Positions 35,561-45,375 of a DNA stretch of 64,000 nt are shown one piece after another. Numbering within the stretch: position 1 is the stretch's first letter; each line of letters opens with the position of its first letter. Under the pieces are notes generated by a model. The model had not been told where the DNA came from. It did not search any database and was given only the letters and a program-made list of their open reading frames with translations. A program made the translations under genes and the position numbers. Origin of the DNA: Cycas panzhihuaensis (Eukaryota > Cycadophyta); NCBI GenBank assembly GCA_023213395.1, contig CM041465.1, forward strand, positions 123,697,741-123,761,740. Reading direction: 5' to 3'.

Positions 35561-35899
35561 TTGACTGAGTCAGATTTGGCAATAAAGACACTAAAAGATT
35601 TTGTTTTGTTATTTTGAAGACTTGTTAGACTATAGAGACCTGTGTTATGATCAACAGGTCCTGAGGCAATACGTCTGAATTTGTTTAATGGTTCTTTAAT
35701 GATAAATTTATTTTTTTAGAATTCGACGACAAGGTCTTTCTGGGAGATTTGATAGACAGAGAGTAGGTTTAGTAACAAACCAGGTACGTAAAAGACGTCT
35801 TTGATTGAACCATCTTTTAAGATAACATCACCTGATCCTTTGACTTTAAGTTGATTACCACTTCCAAAAAAAATCTCTTCTTTAGAGTTCGTTTCGGAT

Positions 35900-37035
35900 T
35901 GATAAGTGGTTAAATTTTTTTAGTATCTAGTCATGTGATGGGATGCACCAAAGTCAATGATCCACTGCGGTGGTTGATTTGAAGGGGCAACAAATGCAGA
36001 AGTTGTTACTACTAAAGAACAATTATGATTTTGACGATTTTGAGGTTATGCATGAGAATGGGATTGAGGATGAGATTGTGGTCAATTTTGCAATCCCTTG
36101 GAAGCTTTCCATGCTTTCGAAGCTATTCTACTTCTATAGATATCAATAGTGTGACATTTTTTATGACAATAAGCACAACTAGTGTTCTGAGAATGAGTTA
36201 CGTTATTCCTATGAAAAAACTGATTAGAAGTATTCTGATGTTTAGTAGGTCTAAAATACTTAACATTATTTTGTGAAATGGTTGGTGAATCTCTATGAGG
36301 TTTCTGAATTTTTAGATTATTATAAAAATTATTCTGTTATTTATTTTTAAATTATAGCTTAGTTTTAGAAAATAAAGCCTGTGAAGGATCTTTTAAGACA
36401 CATGTTTGGATTAACATTATCTGATGTTCAATCAGTTAGTTTGTTAACTGATTGAATGTTATAGGAGAGTCACCAGCTTGTTGTCTGGCAGTTTTATAGA
36501 GATTAAAATGTTTTGGTAGTTTATTAACTATAAGACGTACGAGTGTATCATCGTCTTTAACATGCATAGTTATTTTTTCAACATCACCTACTTTAGTTTT
36601 AGATTTGATGCAGTTATCTAGATCTTTATTAATTAATTAAATTTTACTTAAAAAGTCCTCAACGTTAGAAATATCATCAAAAGTAAGGTCATATAATTGT
36701 TGTTCTAAGATAGCCACTTAATGTGTATCAACCTTGTCATATTTTTCTTGCAAGATTTTTTAGATAGTGGCTAAGTCATCTGTTTCAGAAAATTATCGAC
36801 TGATTTCTGGTGAGAGTGAGTTTAATATAGTGCCTAAGGCTATATCTGAGTTTATCAGATATACCATATAACTCTCTGTAGCATCTTCTTTTAATTTTTA
36901 AAATTCACATGTCACATATCACAATAACTTTTGTTGTTTGAGCTGATGGGATATGCGATTCCTCCAGTCAGCATAGTTTAAGCCGGCTAATACTAGAATT
37001 GGAACGTAGGTGATTGTCCCTGGTATTAATACCAT
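35900..37035 (-). pseudogene. copia gag and protease start of RLC_C
   Basis: The ATG at 37035 opens MVLIPGTITYVPILVLAGLN and then YADWRNRISHQL, a classic copia Gag N-terminus. The UBN2 domain contains LQEKYDKVDTH, LEQQLYDLTFDD and VRLIVNKLPKHFNLY. The zinc knuckle near 36130-36180 is C-AYC-HKKC-H-TIDI-Y, with the last Cys lost. A Gln/His/Ser-rich linker follows. The protease motif at about 35930-35965 reads WIIDFGASHHMT, keeping the catalytic Asp but with Phe where Ser is usual. Confidence 0.82.
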
Positions 37036-38340
37036 ATTAAGAGTTATGAGGTTTAATTGAAGATGAAAAATATAAAGGTGATTGAAAAAATAATTACTTA
37101 CTAAAAATACTAACTATTAGATTAATTTAATAGGCATAATTGTAATATACTTGCTTTTAAACAAATAATAACATGTTCTTAAACAAATATCCTCCTTAAG
37201 AAATAATCCCTTTTGATAAACAATCCTCTTTGATAAATAGTCTCCCTTTGACAAACAAATTAGTTCTCCTTACTCTCAGAAAATGAACAAATCCTTAAAG
37301 AAATAAAAAGTCCCCCTTGATTAAAACAGTCTTAATAAAAAAATTTCCCTTAAAAAATAAATATTTATTAAAAAAAAATTATTGATTATCAAGCAAATTA
37401 AATTAAAAAAAAATTTAATGATTAGAACATAACTCTAATATTGAAAGAGATTAAATATCCAAATATTTAATGGGGATTATACTAAGATTTTATTGATTAA
37501 AAATAAAAATTTAATTGAAAAAGATATTAATATATTAAAGAGATATTTTGTAATGGAAAGATACGCTTTTTTTTTTTTTTTTTTAATGTTGAAATAGAGG
37601 GAGATTAATATAGGGAGGAGATTAAAGGAAGGTTTATATCATAATTAAATGAAGTTATAAAGGGGACTAATTTAGCATTAAAAAAATATAGTTAGGGAGG
37701 GTGATTATAATAAATATAATAAAAAAAGGATTTGATATAATAATCAATATAAAAAAATAAAATAAGTGTATTGTTTTATAATAAGAGAGGGAAATATATA
37801 ACGAGTGTTGATTTTGCCTAAGTTGATTAGGCTGTAAAAAGTATGTATATAAAAATATATAATATTGAGAGGGGGTTAGACTTAACAATAGAGAATATAG
37901 TGAATTGATTTAAGTTTAAAATGTAATAAAATTTTGATTATTAAAAAGTATTAAGAGTAGAGGATTCGTATTATTTTGTAAATCAAATATTATGGGAATG
38001 AATTAATAAAGTATAGGGGGGGGGGGGGGGGGGTAATTTAAATTTAGCCTAAAGTTCAATTAAAAGAGATTTTAAATAACTTATTAATGTGATTAAGGGG
38101 AGTGTAAACTCAATCTAATAAGGGGTATTAAAATTAAATCGAAATGTAATAAGGGATGGGGGGTATAGTTTTATTTAAAAGAAAATAAAAAATGAGCGGA
38201 CGGACCCGACAGACAATTTCGTTTTAATAAATAAAATTAAAATTAAATCAAAATAGAAATCAGGGAGGAGGGGGGGGGGGTTAGGGTAGAAACCCTACCT
38301 ACCTGGTTCATTGCAATCGTGGTAGCGGCGCTTTCTTTTT
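37036..38340 (-). other. RLC_C leader with homopolymer tracts
   Basis: About 1.3 kb with no protein similarity, strongly biased towards A and G on the + strand in its right half. It holds an 18-base T run (37567-37584), an 18-base G run (38016-38033) and an 11-base G run (38270-38280). These runs look like slippage or assembly-prone sequence. Gag lies on one side and the captured gene fragment on the other. Confidence 0.55.
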
Positions 38341-38344
38341 TTTT

Positions 38345-39433
38345 TAGGTTGTAGTTGCAGGATGATGGAGGCAAAGACAGATCGACTTGTTTGATGTTGG
38401 ACGGCTCTCGCTCCTCTGTACAAGTTTGGACATTGGCAGACAGGAAGTATTAGCTGTAGGGCACTTCCTTAAGGTAATCTCTATTCTGATGGTGGTTCTA
38501 CAGTCTGGCAAAGAATCAGAACTAGTGAATTCCAACAGTGGTGCTTGCCCTTTGAGCCTTGCAATCTTTCATGCTGCTGCAGAGCTTTTTGAAGTTATGG
38601 TGACTGATTCAACTGCCTCCACTCTGGTTGCTTGGATTCCACATGCAGTGGAACTTCATAAGGCCTTGCATTCTTCTTCTCCAGGATCTAATAAGAAGGA
38701 TGCACCCACTAGGCTATTGGAATGGGCGGATGCTGTTGTAGTGTATCACAAAAAAGGAGCTATTGGACTTCTCAGATATGCAGCTGTACTAGCCTCTGGT
38801 GGAGATGCCCAAATAACTTCAACAAGTCTCCTGGTATCCGATCCAATGGATGTTGATAATATTATGGCTGATGCAACTGGAGGTCCAGAACTTTAAGTTT
38901 TGGAGACCTTACTTGGAAAGCTTGTATCTGATAAATTTTTTAATGATATTATTTTACGGGACTCTTCCATACCACAATTGATGACAGCTATGTATATTTT
39001 GGCATTTGCTACAGATCATCCGGGAGTTGCTACTGGTCTTGTTGATGAAGGGGCTGAGTGCAATTCTATGGTAGATTTGTTGTTAGAGCGTAGTCAAGAG
39101 CAATATCTTGTTGAAATGTTGTTGCCATCTCTTGTCCTTCTGATTACTTTACTTCGAAAGCTGCAGGAAGTTGCATCGTAATACAAAATTATTAAATGCA
39201 TTGTTGTGTTTACGTTGGGAAATCAGCCCAAAAGTTAGCTGCTCGTACAGCAGTTCTAGCATTTTCTTATCCTTACTCAACACTTGCATTGGGAGCTGTT
39301 TGACATCTTCTTAGTTTTGCTCTATCTTGTTGGTCTGTTTTTGGGTGGACACCTGGCTTGTTTCAATGCCTTCTAGAGAATGTTCCAGCAGAATGGTATA
39401 TGGCTATGGAAAAATGGTACTTCTTCGCTTAAT
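38345..39433 (+). pseudogene. VIR: captured VIRILIZER (m6A methyltransferase subunit) fragment, antisense inside RLC_C
   Basis: A frame from about 38370 is open to a single TAA at 38894, continues in the same frame to 39181, and then shifts frame twice before 39433. It reads SGACPLSLAIFHAAAE, DAPTRLLEW, GAIGLLRYAAVLASGGDA, LLGKLVSDKFF, LLLERSQEQ, RNTKLLNALL, FGWTPGLFQCLL and NGIWLWKNG. I recognise these as conserved blocks of the large plant VIRILIZER protein, a scaffold of the nuclear m6A writer complex. They are in family order and no intron is seen between them. About 30 residues seem missing before LVDEGAECNS, and the segment before WLWKNG is also gone. A pyrimidine run ending TTAG at 38335-38347 resembles an intron acceptor. 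The fragment covers perhaps one sixth of VIR and is antisense to the retrotransposon. It cannot make a VIR protein. Confidence 0.85.
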
Positions 39434-39445
39434 GCTCTGATACCA
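39434..39445 (-). other. primer binding site of RLC_C (perfect tRNA-iMet match)
   Basis: GCTCTGATACCA on + is TGGTATCAGAGC on the element strand. It lies directly between the captured VIR fragment and the 5' LTR. Confidence 0.9.
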
Positions 39446-39892
39446 TGTGAGAATAGGCATATGCATAACATCATAGGATCAAATTAATCATAAAACCACA
39501 GGAAAACAAATGATATTACACATGTACATAGGTTGACAGGTGGAAAACCCCTTCTGGGGAAGAAAAACCACCTCTTAAAGTTTTATTTTTATTAAGAATA
39601 GCTGTAAATAGAAAACCAAACAGGTAAACCACCTAACACCTAAACCAACCTTTGAAAAGGCATACAGACAGCCCTCCTATATTCATGGAACCATCTCCTT
39701 GAATCTAGGAGATGAATTTATACAAAGAAAGGTTCATTGAAATGCAGTTCCGCATTTCAACCACCTTTCACATAAGATAAATTAATAAACATTAAAGTTT
39801 AAACATTATGATAACTTAAATACACATTTAGACATGTGACTTAAATATGAACTTTAAAAAAAGAACATAAAGATTACATTAACATTCTAACA
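39446..39892 (-). repeat. RLC_C 5' LTR
   Basis: TGTGAGAATAGGC...TTCTAACA, matching 32306-32751 along its full length. It contains CCTCTTAAAGTT and TGAATCTAGGAGATGAATTT blocks shared by both copies. Confidence 0.92.
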
Positions 39893-39970
39893 CTGTTGAT
39901 AAGTAAAATTTTGTAAATCCCCCATATCACATTAAACACTAGATATGTAAAACTATCATATATTCCAATA

Positions 39971-40880
39971 TTATATGGCTACTTATCAGATTATTTAGAC
40001 AAAACAACATTTTTTTTATGGTTGACCTTGAAATGTGTATCAACACTCTCATAGTGCTATCTATATTTTCATGAATTCATTGATCCTAATGTTCATCAGC
40101 ACCAACACCCTCAATTATTTGCTCCCCTTCCATTATTTTCATTGTGTTCTTTGGATCTTTGACATTAACACTAATTATTCCCCTTCCATAGTTTTCATTG
40201 TGTTCTTTGGATCTTTGACACTAACACTTTAAATTTATCATTCATTCTAGAATACTTATTTTCTAAGTGCGGTAGGCAGGGTTCTACTAATTTTAACTCC
40301 ATCTTTAAGAATTTGTCACAAATTTAGTTGAAAATTTATTTACCAACACATAATGATAGTGGAATGCTTTACGGCATGTTTATTAGGGTATTTGTATGGA
40401 TGTTGTAATTTAAAACATCGCTAGAATCTTTCAAAACTATTTAGATCCATAATGTGAAGTTTGTCATTGAAAATAGCTTAAATCTTCCTTCAAATTTGCC
40501 TAGACACTTGTACTACAATGTTGGGACACTTTTACCCTTGAGATATTCGAAAAAATAAAAAATCTCTACTAAAAACTAAACTTATATATTGATTTTTTTG
40601 TCAAATTATTCATAGTTGTGTTCCTCAATGAGACACTTCTACGTCAATCACTTAGCTACTCACCAACACTTTTGACTATACATCTGAAGATTTATTTTTT
40701 TTTAACTCAAATTTTTACTCTTTTATTTATTTATTTACTTTTTTAACTCTTATTGTTTTATATCAAATTTTTTAAGATTCCATTATTGATACACATAAGT
40801 TTTCTGAATATTATTTAGTGTGGCTTATATCAAATGTCAAGTTATGAGTAGTTATTTTTACATATCAAGGCATAATCATT
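39971..40880. other. AT-rich stretch, possible 3' end of RLG3
   Basis: No protein similarity. It contains a tandem duplication at 40124-40227 and lies between the end of RLC_B copy 3 and the integrase C-terminus of RLG3 on the - strand. The 3' LTR of RLG3 could therefore be here, but I could not identify a matching 5' LTR. Confidence 0.3.
40124..40227. repeat. 56-bp tandem duplication
   Basis: CCCCTTCCAT starts at 40124 and 40180. Each is followed by TTTTCATTGTGTTCTTTGGA and TCTTTGACA-TAACAC with two or three differences. Confidence 0.85.
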
Positions 40881-41190
40881 TTCTTGATACCAAAACAACT
40901 TTGATTGCCCTCAACTTCTAGCAACACATTCATAGAACAATTATAGATTTCTCAAGTGATTCTATTTACCCTAATGATGATGCAATTTTAATTTATTGCC
41001 ATTGATCAATTTTGGCAACACTTGTTTTGTCATCCAATTTTCTCAATTGAACTAAACCATTTGGAAATATTTATTAGATTATGTAAGGAGTTAACTAACA
41101 CATCTTTAGTTTTCTTGGGTTGGTTCTAAACTTTTTGCCATACAATAATACTTCATCATTTTTCAAAATTGTAGTGATCAAAAATAGCAA
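40880..41190 (-). pseudogene. RLG3 integrase C-terminal region
   Basis: The - strand frame reads KNDEVLLYGKKFRTNPRKLK, then LTPYII. This matches the GDLVLLYDSKF...GPY block that ends gypsy integrases and contacts target DNA. It is the continuation of the frame that stops at 46016, which places RLG2 inside RLG3. Confidence 0.65.
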
Positions 41191-41830
41191 TGGATATAAA
41201 ATCACTTGCAAGTTCCAAATTTGACTGGTCAACTTGGTAGAGTTATAACATTTGTTTTAGGTATCCATTTAAGCCATTTAAAAAAAAAAAAAACGTAACT
41301 CTTTAAAAAATGCACATTTTGGTATAATTGATAATGCTAATTATTGCTTTATTCACAATTTTTTTTAGCCCAAAAGAAATCACCTAAGAGTCCAAAATAG
41401 TATTTTATGGTTATTTATCATTTTCATAACACTTTATGGGCATTATTTTTCTTAGTTAGGAGATTAGTTTTATTTATGTTCCTATAGTCCTCATGGTATG
41501 TTTAACTATCCATTGGTCAATTTTTGTGCAATTTATAAAACTTTCAAAAGCTTGCTAAAAATAGAAAGTTTTAGATTTAAAAGCCTTTCACTCCGAGTTA
41601 GTTTTTTAATTTTAGAATATGTTTGTTAAAAACTTTTGAGTGGCCAAAGGCCTCAACTTTAAAAACTTATGTATTGTAAAAATTCTTTTTTTTTTTTAGT
41701 TTAACAATTTTTGAAATGAAAAGCTAAAAATTTCACAAAAATAAGTTCTTGTGAAGTTTAGTTCTATTTTCTTTCAGGAGAAAGTTTTTCTTTGAATGCA
41801 TAGATTATTGAAGGAATCTCCACCTTGCCA
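41191..41830 (+). repeat. RLG2 5' LTR
   Basis: Runs from TGGATATAAA to CCTTGCCA and aligns by eye with 45376-46015, with many transitions and a few indels. It contains an A14 run at about 41280. The next bases, TC and TAGTATTAGAGC, are the decayed primer site. Confidence 0.8.
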
Positions 41831-41956
41831 TCTAGTATTAGAGCATGCTTCAACTCTAGAAGGAAAGGAAAAGGAAGTTCACAACAAATTATTAGTGAGT
41901 TTTGTGTTTACCTTCTTAAATATATTTGAAAATTACTAGACGCAGATTGAGAGTGT

Positions 41957-42240
41957 TTGATGAAGGAAATTAAACAGTTTGATAGACAAAATAACAAGAA
42001 GAGGGAAAGCACAAATGAACAAGCATATACAAAAGCTTCAAAGATGGGACGAAGAGCTTGCAAAGGTGGAGTTGAAACTCACAAAATTTCTTGGGTGAAG
42101 AAAGAGAGTGAGGTGGCAGTAGATAAAAAGTGTTTAATAAAGTTTACCATTGGGCAAACATATCACGATGAAGTATGGTGCAATGTTCTCCCAATAGATG
42201 CATGCCATATACTATTAGGGAGACTATGGTAATATAATAA
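41957..42240 (+). pseudogene. RLG2 gag end and protease remnant
   Basis: A 91-codon open frame begins MKEIKQFDRQNNKKRES, charged like a Gag C-terminus. It ends VWCNVLPIDACHILLGRLW, the conserved strand before the second flap of gypsy protease (V-P-DACHILLGRPW). The catalytic DSG is not visible in it, and the capsid domain expected upstream is absent. Confidence 0.6.
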
Positions 42241-42399
42241 GAATGCTTATCATGATGGGAGAAAGAATACTTACATCTTTTGAAAGGATGGTGTGAAGGT
42301 TGGATTACTACTTATTAAGGAAAAAGGATAGACAAAGACTATGTTAACTACAAAAGAGTTCTTGAGGGAAATAAGGGAGATAGGGGCTTATTATGGCTT

Positions 42400-43790
42400 A
42401 GTGATGAATTGGGTGAAAAACAGTAGTAAACTAACACTGATATCATAACAAGTGGCAGAACTATTACAAGAATATATTGATATCAAGTCTAACAAACTAG
42501 TAAAGAATTTACCACCAAAGAGAGGCATCCAACATTAGATTGACTTGATTCCAGAGTTTGCACTACCAAATCAAACTACATTCAGGCTAAGCCCTAAGAA
42601 AAATTAAGAATTATGTTGACAGATTAGTGAATTAATAAAAAATTAGATGGTAAGAGAAAGTATGAGTCCATATGCCACTCCTGCACTCCTAAATCTCCAA
42701 AAAAAGATGGCTCTTAAAGAATGTGTGTTGATTGCAAGGCGATCAACAAAATCGTAATCAAGTATAATTTTCCAATGCCTTGAATGGATGATATGTCAAA
42801 TATTTTGGCAGATACATCCTACTTCACCAAAATAGACCTAAAAAGTGGTTATTACCATATTCAAATTCAAGAAAGGGATGAATGGAAGATAGCCTTCAAA
42901 ATGAGAGATGGGTTGTATGAGTGACCAGTCATGCCATTCAAGATGTCAAATGCCCCAAGTACATTCTTGAGGTTAACGAACATCACATTGCGACCATATA
43001 TTGGTAAGTTTGTAGTTGTTTATTTTGATATACAGTTGAACTAACAGGAAGTACCTATTGCACCCAAAGATAATGTTAGATGTGTTGAGAGTAAAGAAGT
43101 TGTATGTGAACTTAAAGAAATGCAAGTTTATGTAGAGTAGCCTAATATATTTGAGATTTGTAATATCTCAGAATGGGTTGAATATAGATGATGAGAAAAT
43201 TAAAGCCATCATTGAATGCCCTACACTCAACAATGTAATAGAGGTGAGAAGCTTCCATGGTTTAGTTGCATTTTACAGGAAATTCATCAAAATTTTCAAT
43301 GGTATCATTACTCCCTTAGCAAATTATACTAAGATAAAAGAGTTTGTTTAGAACGACACAGTAGACCAAAGCTTCAAGTTGATGAAGTAAAAGGTGATAA
43401 AGGCACTTGTATTGGCCTTACTAAATTTTAGAAGATATGAGGTAAATTACAATGCATCACATGTAGCTATGGGGACCGTGTTAAGTCAAGAAGGAAGGCC
43501 AACAATACATTATAGTAAAAAGTTGAATGAGGCAATAAAAAAGTACACCTATAGCATAGAGTTATATATTGTTATGTAAGAATTAAGGCAATGGTGACAC
43601 TATCTTATGCTCAAAGGACTTTATCTATTTATAGACCACTAAATATTAAGATATGTGAACACAAAAGAAGTTGAATATTAAACAAGCAAAATGAGTATCA
43701 TATCTCTTCAAAGATTTACTTTCACCTTGAAACACAAATCAAAAAAACAAAATCAAGTTACTAGCATATTAAGCAAAAGAGTAGCACTAA
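42400..43790 (+). pseudogene. RLG2 reverse transcriptase and RNase H
   Basis: Blocks in order: LVKNLPPKRGIQH (normally LP-GLPP-R-I-H), IDLIPEFALPNQTTFRLSP, RESMSPYATPALL, then frame breaks through the palm with a decayed VYFDIQLN in place of YFDDIL. RFVISQNGLNIDDEKIKAI and VRSFHGLVAFYRKFIKIF (RT thumb) are well preserved in an open stretch at 43151-43351. RNase H follows as YNASHVAMGTVLSQEGRP and KYTYSIELYIVM. The RT active site has lost its second Asp. Confidence 0.78.
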
Positions 43791-43800
43791 TAACCACTAT

Positions 43801-43944
43801 GGTAAGTAAAATGGTTGGGTATGTGATGCTTTAAAAGATTTATATACTATAGTAAGTAAAATGGTTGGGTCTATGATGCTTTAAAAGATTTATATACTAT
43901 GGTAAGTAAAATGGTTGGGTCTGATGCTTTAAAAGATTTATATA
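43801..43944. repeat. three tandem copies of a 50-bp unit
   Basis: AGTAAGTAAAATGGTTGGGT starts each unit (43801, 43851, 43901), followed by TGATGCTTTAAAAGATTTAT. The third unit lacks a few bases. The copies lie in the RLG2 RNase H-integrase region. Confidence 0.9.
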
Positions 43945-44199
43945 ATAATTTTAGTAGAGTTGTGGAACATTGAAAACATTTCTTAACTAATGGAAGTGGA
44001 TCCAAGTATGACACTTATTTTATGTAAGATGGATATATGTTGAAAGGAAAACAACTATATGTTCTAGTTGGGTCCATGGGGTACAACATTATACGATAAT
44101 TGGATAGTGGAGGATTTAGAGGATACTGTTATAAACAAAACCATAACCTTGGTGGAGAAAAAATATTTTTAGCCAAAGATGACACAAGACACTGCAAAA

Positions 44200-45310
44200 T
44201 ATACGGCAACATGCAAAATTTAACAAATAGCTAAGGGACATGCATAAAACATTGTACTATATATACCATTACCAGTTCCAGAGAGACCACAGATAGATTT
44301 GACTATGGATTTTCTATTGAGGCTGCCTAATACCCAATAAGATAATGATTCCATATTTATTATTGTTGATAAATTTTTAAAAATGGCTTATTTTATTGCA
44401 TGTAGAAAGACTAATGATGTAACAAAAATAATAGATTTATTTTTCAAAATTGTTACTAGGTTGCATAGAGTGTTGAAAACCATCACTCCAGACAAGAATA
44501 CCAAATTTCTAAATCATTTTTAAAAAATATTATAGAAGAAATTAGGAACAAAGCTACAATTCAATAATACTTACCACCCATAAACTAATGGATAGATAAA
44601 ATGGTAAATAAAAGTTTGGAAAACCTATTGACGTGTATTATTGAAGAGAAACCTAAGTAGTGGGATTTGGCTCTAGCACAAACTAAATTTACCTATAACA
44701 ACTCTAAACAAATCCATAAATAAGCCATCTTTCCAAATTATATATAGCAAGAATTCTATAGGAATATTAGATTTAACCCACTTACCCATTGGTAACAAGC
44801 TAAGCGATGATGTAGAAGCCTTTGTAGATGTAGCAAGTGCATGATAAAGTGAGGAGAAAATTGCAAAATAACAATGCTAAGACATCAACTAATTTGAGTA
44901 GGAGAATAAGGTATTTGCTGGAGAGAATTTGGTGATTGTGTACTTGAGAAAGAATAGATTTTCTCAAAGTACATATAACCAACTGAAATATAAGAAGATA
45001 GACACTTACAAAATTACAAAAAATTACAAATGATAATGCTTATGAGATAAATTTACCCTATAACCTTGGCATTTCAATTGTGTTCAATGTTTCTAATTTA
45101 TATGCTTTTCATAAAGGACAAGATAAATCAAAGTAAGTGTTGGAAACCACAAATACCAAAAAAAAGGAGGGAAGAAATTGAATATGCACTGAACAAGAAA
45201 GCAGTTTACAATAGGCAAGGCAAATATGACAAGTGTTTAATTCAATAGAAGGGGCTACAATAAGAGGATAATACTTAAATTTCTGAAAGTGAATTAAAGA
45301 AACTCAATAT
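44200..45310 (+). pseudogene. RLG2 integrase and chromodomain remnant
   Basis: The integrase core shows RPQIDLTMDFLLRLP (first Asp), DSIFIIVDKFLKMAYFIAC, TPDKNTKFLNHF (second Asp) and GTKLQFNNTYHP before a TNG-block. The following DVAS region leads to EEIEYALNKKAVYNRQGKY, then DKCLIQ-KGL and SESELKKLN (about 45167-45300), a chromodomain. Stops sit at the positions where its aromatic Trp residues are expected. In intact chromoviruses this domain directs integration to heterochromatin. Confidence 0.75.
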
Positions 45311-45375
45311 AGTTAAGCGACAAAAATTCTAGCATAGCAACTTGCAAAAACTAAGTTCCTTTCAAGTGGGGAGAA

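Larger units (their letters stand above)
32306..39892 (-). mobile_element. RLC_C: Ty1/copia element carrying an antisense host-gene fragment
   Basis: LTRs of 446 and 447 bp (32306-32751 and 39446-39892) differ at about 31 positions by eye, about 7%, nearly all transitions. A perfect primer site abuts the 5' LTR (39434-39445). The 3' LTR is preceded by a purine tract (complement TCCCCCTTTAATG). Flanks TTGTT (32301-32305) and CTGTT (39893-39897) are a 5-bp target duplication with one mismatch. Gag, protease, integrase, RT and RNase H are present on the - strand at 33010-37035. Upstream of gag lie about 1.3 kb of AT- and purine-rich leader and a VIRILIZER fragment read on the + strand. Confidence 0.92.
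26695..39970 (-). mobile_element. RLC_B copy 3, - orientation, with RLC_C nested in its 5' LTR
   Basis: The 3' LTR lies at 26695-27178 and the 5' LTR at 31884-32305 continuing at 39893-39970. The interior of about 4.7 kb starts with the polypurine-tract complement CTCCCCTTAAT and ends at a TATAATACCA primer-site complement just before 31884. The interior is longer than in copy 2, because it contains a direct duplication (28420-29560 against 29755-30700). I see no coding similarity in it. Confidence 0.6.

Noticed and set aside
38345-39181. Interpretation of the VIR region as a working VIRILIZER gene
   Set aside because: Only a small central part is present, with a stop, two frameshifts and missing segments, inside a retrotransposon leader.
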